Source: a virus
DNA length: 52,313 nucleotides
Reading direction: 5' to 3' (one strand)
IMG/VR virus record: IMGVR_UViG_3300021425_003342
Span: 1-52,313 of that record
Shown: one piece after another, positions 27,608 through 35,564 of the stretch
Position numbering within the stretch: the stretch's first letter is position 1
Layout: each line of letters starts with the position of its first letter
Program-made: the position numbers and the translations under genes
Notes under the pieces: model-generated
Seen by the model: only the letters and a program-made list of their open reading frames with translations
The model's database searches: none
Told to the model about the DNA's origin: nothing

Positions 27608-27951
27608 GTAATCGTTGATACAATTCAACATATGGACAGGACTGCGGGGCAGTACCGCACAGCTCCACCATAAACACTTGGAGAATGAAATGAGTGATAT
27701 CGTGACATATTTGTCATTGAAATTTGTACAATATGCACTGATAATCATATTATTTGGAAGTTTATTAGAAGTGTTTTTGATGGGGCTGAAATAGGATCGA
27801 CTGACGTATAGAGATGAGAGTAGATTACCGTGTTGGCCTACGTTATTCAGCCAAAAACTACAAATGCAAACGATAACTTTGCACCATCTAATTACGCACT
27901 AGCTGCATGATTAAGGGGGCTGGTCACTTGCCTAGCAACAGAAAAAGTGAC
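27606..27951 (+). ncRNA. ssrA: Circularly permuted two-piece tmRNA (alphaproteobacterial type)
   Basis: Rescues stalled ribosomes by acting as tRNA-Ala and then mRNA. The acceptor piece comes first: pseudoknot TTGTA/TACAA with GTTGA/TCAAC (27606-27629), T-arm TGCGG-GGCAGTA-CCGCA (27643-27659), CAGCTCC-A-CCA ending at 27670. After a ~111-nt intervening segment the coding piece starts GGGGCTG (27782-27788), pairing with CAGCTCC. Then pseudoknot GTAG/CTAC with TTGGC/GCCAA (27820-27854), the tag frame 27866-27910 encoding ANDNFAPSNYALAA plus UGA, and a closing hairpin GTCACTT/AAGTGAC (27923-27951). CGTAT (27805-27809) can pair with ATATG (27630-27634) as helix P2. Confidence 0.92.
27690..27794 (+). 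CDS. Possible hydrophobic peptide in the tmRNA intervening segment, 34 aa
   Basis: An open frame MSDIVTYLSLKFVQYALIII continuing with a hydrophobic stretch and ending EVFLMGLK, with GGAG 6 nt before the ATG. It spans the intervening segment and ends inside the tmRNA coding piece. It predicts one transmembrane helix. It may be coincidental, since the segment is normally cut out of the RNA. Confidence 0.25.
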   Translation: MSDIVTYLSLKFVQYALIIILFGSLLEVFLMGLK

Positions 27952-27973
27952 ACTCATTATTTTGAATAGCACT

Positions 27974-28570
27974 ATGAAAGTATACTCTGCCTCCGAAGCT
28001 ATTATAGAATTTTCTATAGACTCTTCTAATACTATTGATCCGTCTGTGGTATTTTTAGTAAAAGAGGATAAATATGGAATATCACTAGGTAAAAACAATA
28101 TAATACTCTCATCATGTGTTATTAACTGCGCAACTGGTTACAGAGAGAATACTGTTATAGGAAGTGGCAATTATATAGGCCCAAGTACTACTATTAATAG
28201 TGATACTTTAATAGGCAATAATAATACTATAACAGGTTGTTGTTACTTAGGTTTTCATAGTGTTATTCAAAATAATGTTTATATAGAATATAATGCTCAT
28301 ATACAAAATTATTCTACAGTAGGCAGTCATTCTTTTATAGGTACTTTTTCTCCTATAATAAAAGATGTAAAACCTTTCTCTAAAGTGTTCGGTAATCCTT
28401 CTAAAACAAGAGGAGTATATCGTTCTTCTAGTTATAAAAGTAACTTTAATAACACACAAAAAGATGAAATAGAAAAGTTTGTAAGAGAAGGCACAGAACC
28501 TTTAGATCCTTATATTATAAGTATTATTGATGAATATAGAAATTTCTCAAGAAAAAAAGTAACAAAATGA
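27974..28570 (+). CDS. Hexapeptide-repeat acyl/acetyltransferase (LpxA-like left-handed beta-helix)
   Basis: 198 residues with repeated [LIV]GxxxxI-type hexapeptides (NTVIGSGNYIGPSTTINSDT, LIGNNNTITGCCYLGFHSVI, NVYIEYNAHIQNYSTVG) and the family ending SFIGTFSPIIKDVKPFSKVFG. Such trimeric enzymes transfer acyl or acetyl groups to sugars. A His in the coil (GFHSVI) is a candidate catalytic residue. The ATG at 27974 avoids the tmRNA; an earlier GTG lies within its closing hairpin. Opens the glycan cluster and overlaps the next gene by 4 nt. Confidence 0.78.
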   Translation: MKVYSASEAIIEFSIDSSNTIDPSVVFLVKEDKYGISLGKNNIILSSCVINCATGYRENTVIGSGNYIGPSTTINSDTLIGNNNTITGCCYLGFHSVIQNNVYIEYNAHIQNYSTVGSHSFIGTFSPIIKDVKPFSKVFGNPSKTRGVYRSSSYKSNFNNTQKDEIEKFVREGTEPLDPYIISIIDEYRNFSRKKVTK

Positions 28571-29340
28571 TAATAATATATAGAGCTTCAGAAGCTAATA
28601 AGTCTCCAGGAAGTATATCAGATGGCTCGCAAGATAAAGCTAGATGGAATGGAAAAAAGAAAGACGATATTTTTAGAAAGTGTTGGCTTTCTTTACAGCA
28701 AGACTTAGAAGGCTGGGATGATAAGATTATAGTATTAGCAGATACGGTTACTGAAGAAACTAAATCTTGGATGCGAGAAACCTGTTCTATACCTACTAAA
28801 TTAGAAATAAAAGATATACCTAACAGAACTGAAGTACCTCCGTTTGGAGAACATCCTTATCCTCAGTATCATCCTGTTACAATAAATACTTGTATACCTT
28901 TAATGGAAAATTTAATAGAAATAGCAGAATCAAATACTGAAGAATTAATATATTTATGCGAAGACGACTACCTTCATACTAAAACTGCCATAAAAACTAT
29001 GAAAAATGTTTTTAAAGCAGGGTATGAAGGTTTTTATTTGCCGTATGATTATCCAGATAGGTATTTTGATAAAGATAGAACCGTAGAAGTATTAGTAGGG
29101 CCTGATTGTCACTTAAAGACAGTTAGTAGTGCTACTTTAACTTTAGCTGCAAAAGGAAAAACATTCTTACCGTTTAAGTTTTCTATACTACAAGCAGGTC
29201 TGTTCTCAGACGACTCTTGGACATGGAAAGCCTTTAGGCAAAACGTAGCTGTTTGTCCTTTACCTGGTACTGCTACTCACCTACAAGATAATTGTGTAAC
29301 CCCCTTAGTAGATTGGAATGACGTATGGAATCAGTGGTAA
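28567..29340 (+). CDS. Glycosyltransferase-like protein (GT-A-like)
   Basis: 257 residues. Contains IYLCEDDYLHT, an acidic DxD-like metal motif after a hydrophobic strand, and a later aromatic acceptor region (EGFYLPYDYPDRYFD). A phage family with this motif is often annotated as glycosyltransferase; the fold is inferred. Its start overlaps the acyltransferase stop (ATGA) and its end overlaps the epimerase gene by 16 nt. Confidence 0.6.
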   Translation: MIIIYRASEANKSPGSISDGSQDKARWNGKKKDDIFRKCWLSLQQDLEGWDDKIIVLADTVTEETKSWMRETCSIPTKLEIKDIPNRTEVPPFGEHPYPQYHPVTINTCIPLMENLIEIAESNTEELIYLCEDDYLHTKTAIKTMKNVFKAGYEGFYLPYDYPDRYFDKDRTVEVLVGPDCHLKTVSSATLTLAAKGKTFLPFKFSILQAGLFSDDSWTWKAFRQNVAVCPLPGTATHLQDNCVTPLVDWNDVWNQW

Positions 29341-30356
29341 TTACAGGATCTGCAGGCTTAATAGGTAGTCATCTATGTTATAAGTACTTAGATTTAGGAT
29401 ATAGAGTAATAGGCATAGACTCTTTAATAGGTGGTTATATAACTAATATGCCTGATAATAAAAACTTTTTTTATTATGAACAAGACATACTAGATACTAA
29501 AGAGCTGGCTGCTGTAATGAGTATTTACTCTCCCGTGCTTGTAATACACTGTGCTGCTTTAGCACACGAAGGCTTAAGTGTTTTTTCTCCTAAAAAAATA
29601 GTTGAGAATATATATGCAGGAACAGCTTCTGTGTGTAGTGCTTCTGTAAGTAATAATGTACCTATGTTTATAAACACTACTTCTATGGCAAGATATGGAG
29701 AAGGAAATCCTCCTTTTCAAGAAGATCATACTCCTAATCCTGTAGATCCTTATGGGTTAGCTAAGTTACATGCAGAGCAGCATTTAAACTTAATGAGTGA
29801 TATTCATGGAATAAAAGTATTTCATATGGTTCCTCATAATGTATGCGGTCCTCATCAGTGCTATAGCGATCCTTTTAGGAACGTTATGAGTATTTTTGCA
29901 AATCTAATATCTAAAGACAAACCTGTGTATATTTATGGTGATGGTACCCAAAAAAGATCTTTTTCTCATGTAAAAGATTGTGTAGAAGCTTTTGTAACAG
30001 TTTATAATAAAAGAGATAAAATAGAAAGCAAAGAAGTATTTAATATAGGTCCTAGTCATGGAACTGAGACTTCTATAGCAGCACTAGCAAATAAAGTAGC
30101 TAAATATTTTAACAAAACTGCAGAAATAAACTTTGTCCCTGAAAGACCTAGAGAAGTAAAAAATGCTTGGGTATCTACTGATAAGGCAGAGGATATACTA
30201 AACTATAAAGCCGACACAGATATTGAAGAAACTATAAGGGATACTGTAGTATGGATGAGAGACCAAACTACTAGAGATTTTGATTATCATATAGATTTAG
30301 AAATAATAAATGATAAAACACCTAAAACATGGACAGATAGGCTATTTAATAAATGA
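29325..30356 (+). CDS. NAD-dependent sugar epimerase/dehydratase (extended SDR, GalE-like)
   Basis: 343-residue extended short-chain dehydrogenase. TGSAGLIGSHLC is the NAD loop, HCAALAHEGLS the family's second strand, TTSMARYGEG and YGLAKLHAEQHL hold the Ser/Tyr-x3-Lys catalytic set, and YGDGTQKRSFSHVKDCVEAF is the substrate region. These act on nucleotide-diphosphate sugars. It may epimerise UDP-sugars or an ADP-heptose for the glycosyltransferases around it. Confidence 0.85.
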   Translation: MESVVITGSAGLIGSHLCYKYLDLGYRVIGIDSLIGGYITNMPDNKNFFYYEQDILDTKELAAVMSIYSPVLVIHCAALAHEGLSVFSPKKIVENIYAGTASVCSASVSNNVPMFINTTSMARYGEGNPPFQEDHTPNPVDPYGLAKLHAEQHLNLMSDIHGIKVFHMVPHNVCGPHQCYSDPFRNVMSIFANLISKDKPVYIYGDGTQKRSFSHVKDCVEAFVTVYNKRDKIESKEVFNIGPSHGTETSIAALANKVAKYFNKTAEINFVPERPREVKNAWVSTDKAEDILNYKADTDIEETIRDTVVWMRDQTTRDFDYHIDLEIINDKTPKTWTDRLFNK

Positions 30357-31342
30357 CTCATGTACTATTTGCAAACACACAAGCATTCGGAGACGTAATT
30401 CTAGGTATAAATGCTGCTAGACGATATAAAGAAAATAACCCTGATCATTTAGTAAGTTATTGTTTAAGAAGCAATTTTATGCTTACTACTCATGAGCAGC
30501 CTAGCGGGATATCAGAAGTTTTAGAGGTTATTAGTAAACAGCCTTGGTTAGATTCTATAGGACTAATAGAGTTTGATAATAAAGGTCAAGTAAAAAACGT
30601 AAACTTAAATAAAAGTGAAGAGCAGTTTAAAAAAGTAGATAAAATGTTTTTGCACTGGCGTTGGTTCTCAGATTTAGGAATTTCTAAGAGTACTAATTTA
30701 CCTATAAAAGAATATATTACTGAAGATCAGTTTCTAGACGGTAACACTATACTAAATGTAGAATCTATTAAACCTGATGATAATATACTAAGAATAGGTA
30801 TGTCAGGGCCTCTAGACTGGAATAGAAAATTACAGTCAGAAACAATGAGATTAGACATAATACAAGGCATAAGAGATATACTAACTACTAAAAATATAGA
30901 ACACGAGTTATCTTTTTTAGGTATAGAGTGTGGAAATTTTAATTTATATCAGTCTTTACAAATATTAAAACGTCAAGACTTATTTATATCACCGTTAGGC
31001 TCTTTAGTACATGCTTCTGCCGCTATGAATGTCAATACTATTAGCATACCTAGTGTTTTTCCTACAGAGTATGATAGTCCTGAGTTTTATTCTGATGGAT
31101 ATCACAGAACTATAAAGCCGTCTACTGATAATCATTGTGGAGATTTTAAGTGTATAGTTCCTAAACTAAGTAAAGATGCAGATACTAATATAGAACCGGG
31201 CAATCCTACAGCTAATTTTACTTTTTGGCCAAGACATTGTCCTCATACTAGTACAAGTTTTGCTTGTACTAAAACTCATAATGCTGAAAGCGTATTAGAA
31301 GAATTTAAAAATTGGTTAGATATTTATAATGACAACTCCTAA
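30353..31342 (+). CDS. Glycosyltransferase family 9 / heptosyltransferase-like
   Basis: 329 residues of the GT-B type found in LPS heptosyltransferases. The N-terminal FANTQAFGDVILGINAARR (with the conserved GD-hydrophobic motif) and the C-terminal LFISPLGSLVHASAAMNVNT (the donor-binding DSGxxHxAA-like segment, here GSLVHAS) are the main evidence. Encoding both an HldE pair and a GT9-like protein suggests heptose-containing glycan assembly. Overlaps both neighbours by 4-14 nt. Confidence 0.7.
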   Translation: MTHVLFANTQAFGDVILGINAARRYKENNPDHLVSYCLRSNFMLTTHEQPSGISEVLEVISKQPWLDSIGLIEFDNKGQVKNVNLNKSEEQFKKVDKMFLHWRWFSDLGISKSTNLPIKEYITEDQFLDGNTILNVESIKPDDNILRIGMSGPLDWNRKLQSETMRLDIIQGIRDILTTKNIEHELSFLGIECGNFNLYQSLQILKRQDLFISPLGSLVHASAAMNVNTISIPSVFPTEYDSPEFYSDGYHRTIKPSTDNHCGDFKCIVPKLSKDADTNIEPGNPTANFTFWPRHCPHTSTSFACTKTHNAESVLEEFKNWLDIYNDNS

Positions 31343-32099
31343 TCCTATTATTATAGTTCCTTATTTATTTGAACAAGAGATACAACAATTAAAAGCTGCC
31401 CTTGGATGGAAGCTTGAATATGAGTTTTGGCAAGATATAGGTCAGATAGGCAGTGATATGGCTTATCAGTATCTATGGAATAAACATAAGCATAGAGATG
31501 TAATTATATTACACTCAGATATGTTGCCTCTTCAAGAGGATACAGAAAATAAATGGTATACAGAATTAATAAATACTGTAGTTAAATATCCAGAAGCTGA
31601 TATATTTGGAATGAAACTTTTATACCCTCAAAAAACTGAGGAAGATAAATATATAATTCAGCACGCTGGTGGGAGATTTAGTAAAAATGGTGAAGCAGTA
31701 CATTTCGGAGGAGGACTTAACCTCTATGATGGAAAAGCAAATCAAGAATTGGAAATCGATGAGGGCCAATACGACAAAGTCAGAGAAGTTGCCTGGGTTA
31801 CTATGGGCGGAGTTTACCTCAAAGCTTCTGTTAGGAATTCCGTTGGTAATTTTGATCCTGAGTTCTATTGGACTTACTATCGTGATGTGGATTGGTGTCT
31901 TTCTGCCCGCCGCGCTGGTCATAAAATTTATCAAACGGGTATACCGTTACTTCATTTTGAAGGAAAAGACAACAAAAGATTACTAGCTCAGAATCCAAAT
32001 CTGCAAGAAAAATGGTCTATAAATAGATCTATATTCATGGATAAATGGATAGGAAAAAAAGAGTTTGAAACAGTAGACAGAGTAGTTGAAAATGCGTAA
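31329..32099 (+). CDS. GT2-like glycosyltransferase with a compositional patch
   Basis: 256 residues, GT-A fold. DVIILHSDMLPLQ holds the DxD-like metal motif, and EVAWVTMGGVYLKAS with YYRDVDWCLSARRAGHKI is the typical EDxDxxxRxxxxG catalytic end. The middle (about 31660-31945) uses markedly more C/G-ending codons than the flanks, so it may be a recombined patch. Sits within the glycosyltransferase run. Confidence 0.75.
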   Translation: MTTPNPIIIVPYLFEQEIQQLKAALGWKLEYEFWQDIGQIGSDMAYQYLWNKHKHRDVIILHSDMLPLQEDTENKWYTELINTVVKYPEADIFGMKLLYPQKTEEDKYIIQHAGGRFSKNGEAVHFGGGLNLYDGKANQELEIDEGQYDKVREVAWVTMGGVYLKASVRNSVGNFDPEFYWTYYRDVDWCLSARRAGHKIYQTGIPLLHFEGKDNKRLLAQNPNLQEKWSINRSIFMDKWIGKKEFETVDRVVENA

Positions 32100-32913
32100 A
32101 AAAAGTGTAATCAGTCTAATATCTTATGATGCTAGTTATTTAGTAAGTTCTATAAAAAGTTATTATAATTATGTAGATGAAATAGTATTAGGATTAGATA
32201 AAGATAGAGTGTCTTGGAGCCGTAATAAATTTTCTTTTGACGAAGATAAGTTGTGGAAAGAGCTAAGTGCTATTGATGGTGATAATAAAATAGAAGTAGT
32301 AGAAGGAAACTTTCATAGAAGTGCTGTACCTATTGAAAATGATAACTATGAAAGAAACTTTTTAAAAGAGCAATGCTCTAATGACTGGATTTTTTCTTTT
32401 GATGCTGATGAAATACTAATAAATGCAGATGATTTTTTTAACAAGTTTTGCCCTATAGTAGAAAACTATGATATAGACTTAATGTTTTATTGGATTTTAC
32501 CTTATAAAAGAGTCGGAGAAGATGAAATATTAGTAATATCTAAAGAAGATAGAAAAAGTATTCCTAATAATGAAGTTCAAGGTTTTACTACTTTAAAACA
32601 CAACACATTTAATTACTGTAGATGGACTAATAATCAAAAGAGAATTCAATCTCCCTTGGCAATACTACATTGGAGCTTCTGTAGACCAGAAGACGAACTA
32701 GATTTAAAAATTAATAACTTTGGACATAGTATTGAAAGTAAACAAGACCCGTTTTATGATATACAAGCTAAAGTAGATATTAACAATTACACACAATTAA
32801 AAAACTTTAAAACTAGTAATATGGGACCTCAATGGGAATCTCTATTAAAAATTAAAGAAAAAGACTTATTAGACTATTGTAAAGAACAAGCGGTGATTAT
32901 GTATGCAAAATAA
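32092..32913 (+). CDS. Glycosyltransferase-like protein (GT2-like)
   Basis: 273 residues. SVISLISYDASYLVSSIKSY opens like small GT-A enzymes, and WIFSFDADEILI is a strong DxD motif (FDADE). The later KHNTFNYCRWTN and HWSFCRPEDEL may contribute to acceptor binding. The ATG at 32092 overlaps the preceding stop; a TTG two codons upstream is the alternative. Operonic with the GT4 gene, overlapping by 11 nt. Confidence 0.7.
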   Translation: MRKKSVISLISYDASYLVSSIKSYYNYVDEIVLGLDKDRVSWSRNKFSFDEDKLWKELSAIDGDNKIEVVEGNFHRSAVPIENDNYERNFLKEQCSNDWIFSFDADEILINADDFFNKFCPIVENYDIDLMFYWILPYKRVGEDEILVISKEDRKSIPNNEVQGFTTLKHNTFNYCRWTNNQKRIQSPLAILHWSFCRPEDELDLKINNFGHSIESKQDPFYDIQAKVDINNYTQLKNFKTSNMGPQWESLLKIKEKDLLDYCKEQAVIMYAK

Positions 32914-34036
32914 TATTAATTTAGAAATTATAGGTAAATTTTATGATAACCACTCTTTGTCTATTGTAAATAGATACTTAGCTATTGAATTGTCTAAGTA
33001 TAACAATGTAGTTATTTCTCCTATAGATAGTTTTACCTCAGAGGCTAAGCTTAGTCAAGAAACTTTACAAAGCTTAGAAAATTTACTTCCTAAAGAAGAA
33101 ACTGCTGTAGTTCCTGATATACAAATAAGACATAGTTATCCCCCTATATGGAGGTGGCCTCATTCTAATGACACAAAAGTAGTATATATACAGCCTTGGG
33201 AGTTTACAAAAGTACCTTTTGAGTGGCAATACAAATTTGAAACTTTTGCTGACGCTCTTATCACTTTTACTCGCTGGACAGGCGCAGTGTACCAAGAAGG
33301 TGGTATTAATCCAGAAAGACTTTTTTGTATTCCTATAGGATATGATCCAAATATATTTTATGTAGACAGAGATACACCTAAAAGAGATAAGTACACTTTT
33401 CTATTTGTAGGATGTGATCAATATAGAAAAGGTTTTGATATACTACTACAGGCGTGGGCCAATACCTTTAAAAAAGAAGATAACGTAGAGCTTATAGTAA
33501 AAGATACCCCTCAAGTTTACGGAAAAACAACACTACAAGAACAATTAATTAAACTACAGTACACTAATAACTTAGCTAAAATAACTTATATAGATGATCC
33601 ATACTCAGAGAAAGATATGGCCGATTTATATAGAAGTGTAGATGTATTAGTTCATCCTTATAGAGGAGAAGGTTTTGGGATGCCTGTTCAAGAAGCAATA
33701 GCTTGTGGGACTATTCCTTTAGTTACTGGAGGAGGCTGTACTGATGAGTTTGTTACAGACTATAAAATAAAGTCTTCTCAAAAAATCGTAGACATTAATA
33801 ACATTTTTGCAGGCAAACCAGGAGACAGCTTTAACTTAATGGGTTCTCATACTTGGTTAGTAGAACCAGAAGTTCAAGACTTGATATCTAAAATGAAAAT
33901 GTTATACGATACCAAGAAACGTGCTATTCCTAAAAGTAATAAGATAAAGAACTGGGAAGAAGCAGGAATTATGTATAATCATGCTCTCAAAAAGATACAT
34001 GATTATCCAAGGATAAAAAGAGTTCATGGAAATTGA
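32903..34036 (+). CDS. Glycosyltransferase family 4
   Basis: 377 residues with the GT-B fold. The C-terminal donor domain shows FLFVGCDQYRKGFDILLQAW, DVLVHPYRGEGFGMPVQEAI (the E-x7-E motif of GT4) and ACGTIPLVTGGGC. The N-terminus is shorter than in cellular enzymes but intact. Retaining glycosyltransferase using a nucleotide sugar; acceptor unknown. Ends the glycan cluster and overlaps the PC4-like gene by 11 nt. Confidence 0.85.
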   Translation: MQNNINLEIIGKFYDNHSLSIVNRYLAIELSKYNNVVISPIDSFTSEAKLSQETLQSLENLLPKEETAVVPDIQIRHSYPPIWRWPHSNDTKVVYIQPWEFTKVPFEWQYKFETFADALITFTRWTGAVYQEGGINPERLFCIPIGYDPNIFYVDRDTPKRDKYTFLFVGCDQYRKGFDILLQAWANTFKKEDNVELIVKDTPQVYGKTTLQEQLIKLQYTNNLAKITYIDDPYSEKDMADLYRSVDVLVHPYRGEGFGMPVQEAIACGTIPLVTGGGCTDEFVTDYKIKSSQKIVDINNIFAGKPGDSFNLMGSHTWLVEPEVQDLISKMKMLYDTKKRAIPKSNKIKNWEEAGIMYNHALKKIHDYPRIKRVHGN

Positions 34037-34310
34037 TTTAGGTTTTGTAGGTTATATAACAGAAGATAAAGCTATAAAAATAACTATAAACGAATTTAGA
34101 GGTCAAGAGTATATTCATATAAGAGAATATATGAAAGATGGAGATACGGGTAACTGGTTTCCTACTAAAAAGGGATTAGCTCTAAGACCAGAATTTGTAG
34201 ATATGGCTGCTCACCTTTTAGACAAGGCGGGAGATATACTTACCAAGACTTATTTAAGTAAGATTAAAAGTAAACAACTAGAATTATTTGAAGATGAAGG
34301 AGAATCTTAA
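34026..34310 (+). CDS. PC4-like ssDNA-binding transcription cofactor
   Basis: 94 residues resembling bacterial and phage PC4/YdbC proteins, beta-sheet dimers that bind single-stranded DNA. The conserved part is NEFRGQEYIHIREYMKDG, GNWFPTKKGLALRPEF with KKG, and VDMAAHLLDKAGDIL. It could act in late transcription or DNA replication. Overlaps both neighbours and begins the regulatory group. Confidence 0.8.
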   Translation: MEIDLGFVGYITEDKAIKITINEFRGQEYIHIREYMKDGDTGNWFPTKKGLALRPEFVDMAAHLLDKAGDILTKTYLSKIKSKQLELFEDEGES

Positions 34311-34624
34311 TGGCTACTAAATCTAATAAAGCCTGGAGTGATGAAGAAGAAGAGATTCTAACAAGATTATATGTAGATCAAGGACTAGACGTATATGACG
34401 TAGCAGATCACTTTAAAAAAGGGCACAGAAGTGTAATAAGTAAACTGGTTCAAATGAAGATATATAGAAAACCAGAAGAAGAAAAAGAAGATAAGCGTAG
34501 CGTAAAAACTATGATTAGAGACATAGAAGAAATGTTAGAAATTGAAATAGAAGGTCTAAACCTGACAAAAAAAGCAAATTTAGAGTTGCTTGTTGATGCT
34601 TTAAAAGGTAAGATAGTAATATAA
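34310..34624 (+). CDS. HTH (SANT/Myb-like) protein, 104 aa
   Basis: N-terminal helix-turn-helix: AWSDEEEEILTRLYVDQGLD, VYDVADHFKKGHRSVISKLV, QMKIYRKP. It matches the repeats of the 231-residue protein next to it. The C-terminal half is a charged helix (TMIRDIEEMLEIEIEG) that may dimerise. Probable DNA-binding regulator; starts one base after the PC4-like stop. Confidence 0.65.
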   Translation: MATKSNKAWSDEEEEILTRLYVDQGLDVYDVADHFKKGHRSVISKLVQMKIYRKPEEEKEDKRSVKTMIRDIEEMLEIEIEGLNLTKKANLELLVDALKGKIVI

Positions 34625-34699
34625 GATAAAATTACAAATATATGAATTTAGCAATTTATAAAATAACAACCAAAAAACAAAAACACTTTCATATTTTTC

Positions 34700-34728
34700 T
34701 TGCTAAGTATGCCGATATTTGATAATAT
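34700..34728 (+). promoter_or_regulatory. Promoter TTGCTA-17-TAATAT before the four-HTH protein gene
   Basis: TTGCTA (34700-34705), 17 bp, TAATAT (34723-34728). The untranslated leader to the ATG at 34799 is about 64 nt and ends with AGAGGGGA, a ribosome site. Same hexamers as at 27218-27246. Confidence 0.65.
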
Positions 34729-34798
34729 CATCTTATCGAAACAAAAAGTTTCACATTTATTAATAACACAAAACATTTGAAACCAGAGGGGAATAAAA

Positions 34799-35494
34799 AT
34801 GGCAAAATTTGAATACACTGAAGACATGGTTGCTCGTATGGAGCAAGTATGCGCAGGCGGCATTACGGAAGATACTATCATCGCTCTTTGCGAGGAGTTT
34901 GACTTTCCACGTCGTTCTGTAACTGCGAAACTTCGTAAACTTGGTTACGACGTTCCAACAAAACCTAAAGCAGCTCCTGCATTTGATGCAGACGAAACAG
35001 CCGCTTTAACCTCATTTCTAGAAGGCAATAGCGGTGTACACACTGCGGAAGAAATTGCAACTCACTTTAGTGGTGAGTGGGGTCGTGATGTAACTTCTCG
35101 TCAAGTTAACGGCAAGGCTCTTTCATTAGAAATGACAGCTCATATTAAACCAGCTGAGAAAAAAGTAGCTCCACGCACCTATTCAGAGGCGGAAGAAGCT
35201 CAGATTTCTGATATGGCAGGTTCGGGCGCTTTCTTAGAAGATATTGCAGATGCCCTTGGCAAGTCTGTAAACTCCGTTCGCGGAAAACTTCTTTCTATGC
35301 AGCTTAAAGCACCTCAGCGTGATAAAAAAGCAGCTAAGAGCGATTCCTATGAGGGAATTGAAGACATGGCAACCAGTATGAGTGTTGCAGAGTTAGCAGA
35401 TCAATTTGGCAAAAGTGAGCGCGGTGTTAAAACTGTGTTAACTCGTCGCGGAATTTCTGCAACAGATTATACTCCAAAAGCTTTAGAAGCCTAA
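34799..35494 (+). CDS. Four-repeat HTH DNA-binding protein with distinct codon use
   Basis: 231 residues built from about four related helix-turn-helix units: YTEDMVARMEQVCAGGITED...RRSVTAKLRKLGYDVP; a middle unit GVHTAEEIATHF...; YSEAEEAQISDMAGSGAFLE...NSVRGKLLSMQLKAP; and IEDMATSMSVAELADQFGKS...RGVKTVLTRRG. The related unit stands alone in the gene upstream. Codon use is much less AT-biased than neighbours (CGT, GTT, CTT, GCA, GGC), consistent with very high expression or recent transfer. With a dedicated promoter, long leader and strong terminator, it is likely an abundant nucleoid- or genome-binding protein. Confidence 0.75.
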   Translation: MAKFEYTEDMVARMEQVCAGGITEDTIIALCEEFDFPRRSVTAKLRKLGYDVPTKPKAAPAFDADETAALTSFLEGNSGVHTAEEIATHFSGEWGRDVTSRQVNGKALSLEMTAHIKPAEKKVAPRTYSEAEEAQISDMAGSGAFLEDIADALGKSVNSVRGKLLSMQLKAPQRDKKAAKSDSYEGIEDMATSMSVAELADQFGKSERGVKTVLTRRGISATDYTPKALEA

Positions 35495-35520
35495 GAGTTA
35501 TAATATTAACTGCAATAACT

Positions 35521-35552
35521 GGCACGGCAAGCAATTGTCGTGCCCTTTTTTA
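35521..35552 (+). terminator. Strong rho-independent terminator after the four-HTH protein
   Basis: 10-bp stem GGCACGGCAA (35521-35530) / TTGTCGTGCC (35535-35544) with a GCAA tetraloop (one G-U pair), then C plus TTTTTT. Confidence 0.93.
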
Positions 35553-35564
35553 TGGGATAATCAA

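Noticed and set aside
27947-27973. GTG start for the hexapeptide transferase
   Set aside because: It lies in the closing hairpin of the tmRNA; ATG at 27974 is simpler.
31620-31986. Additional frames in both directions inside the GT2 gene
   Set aside because: They coincide with the compositional patch; the GT2 frame has the conserved motifs.
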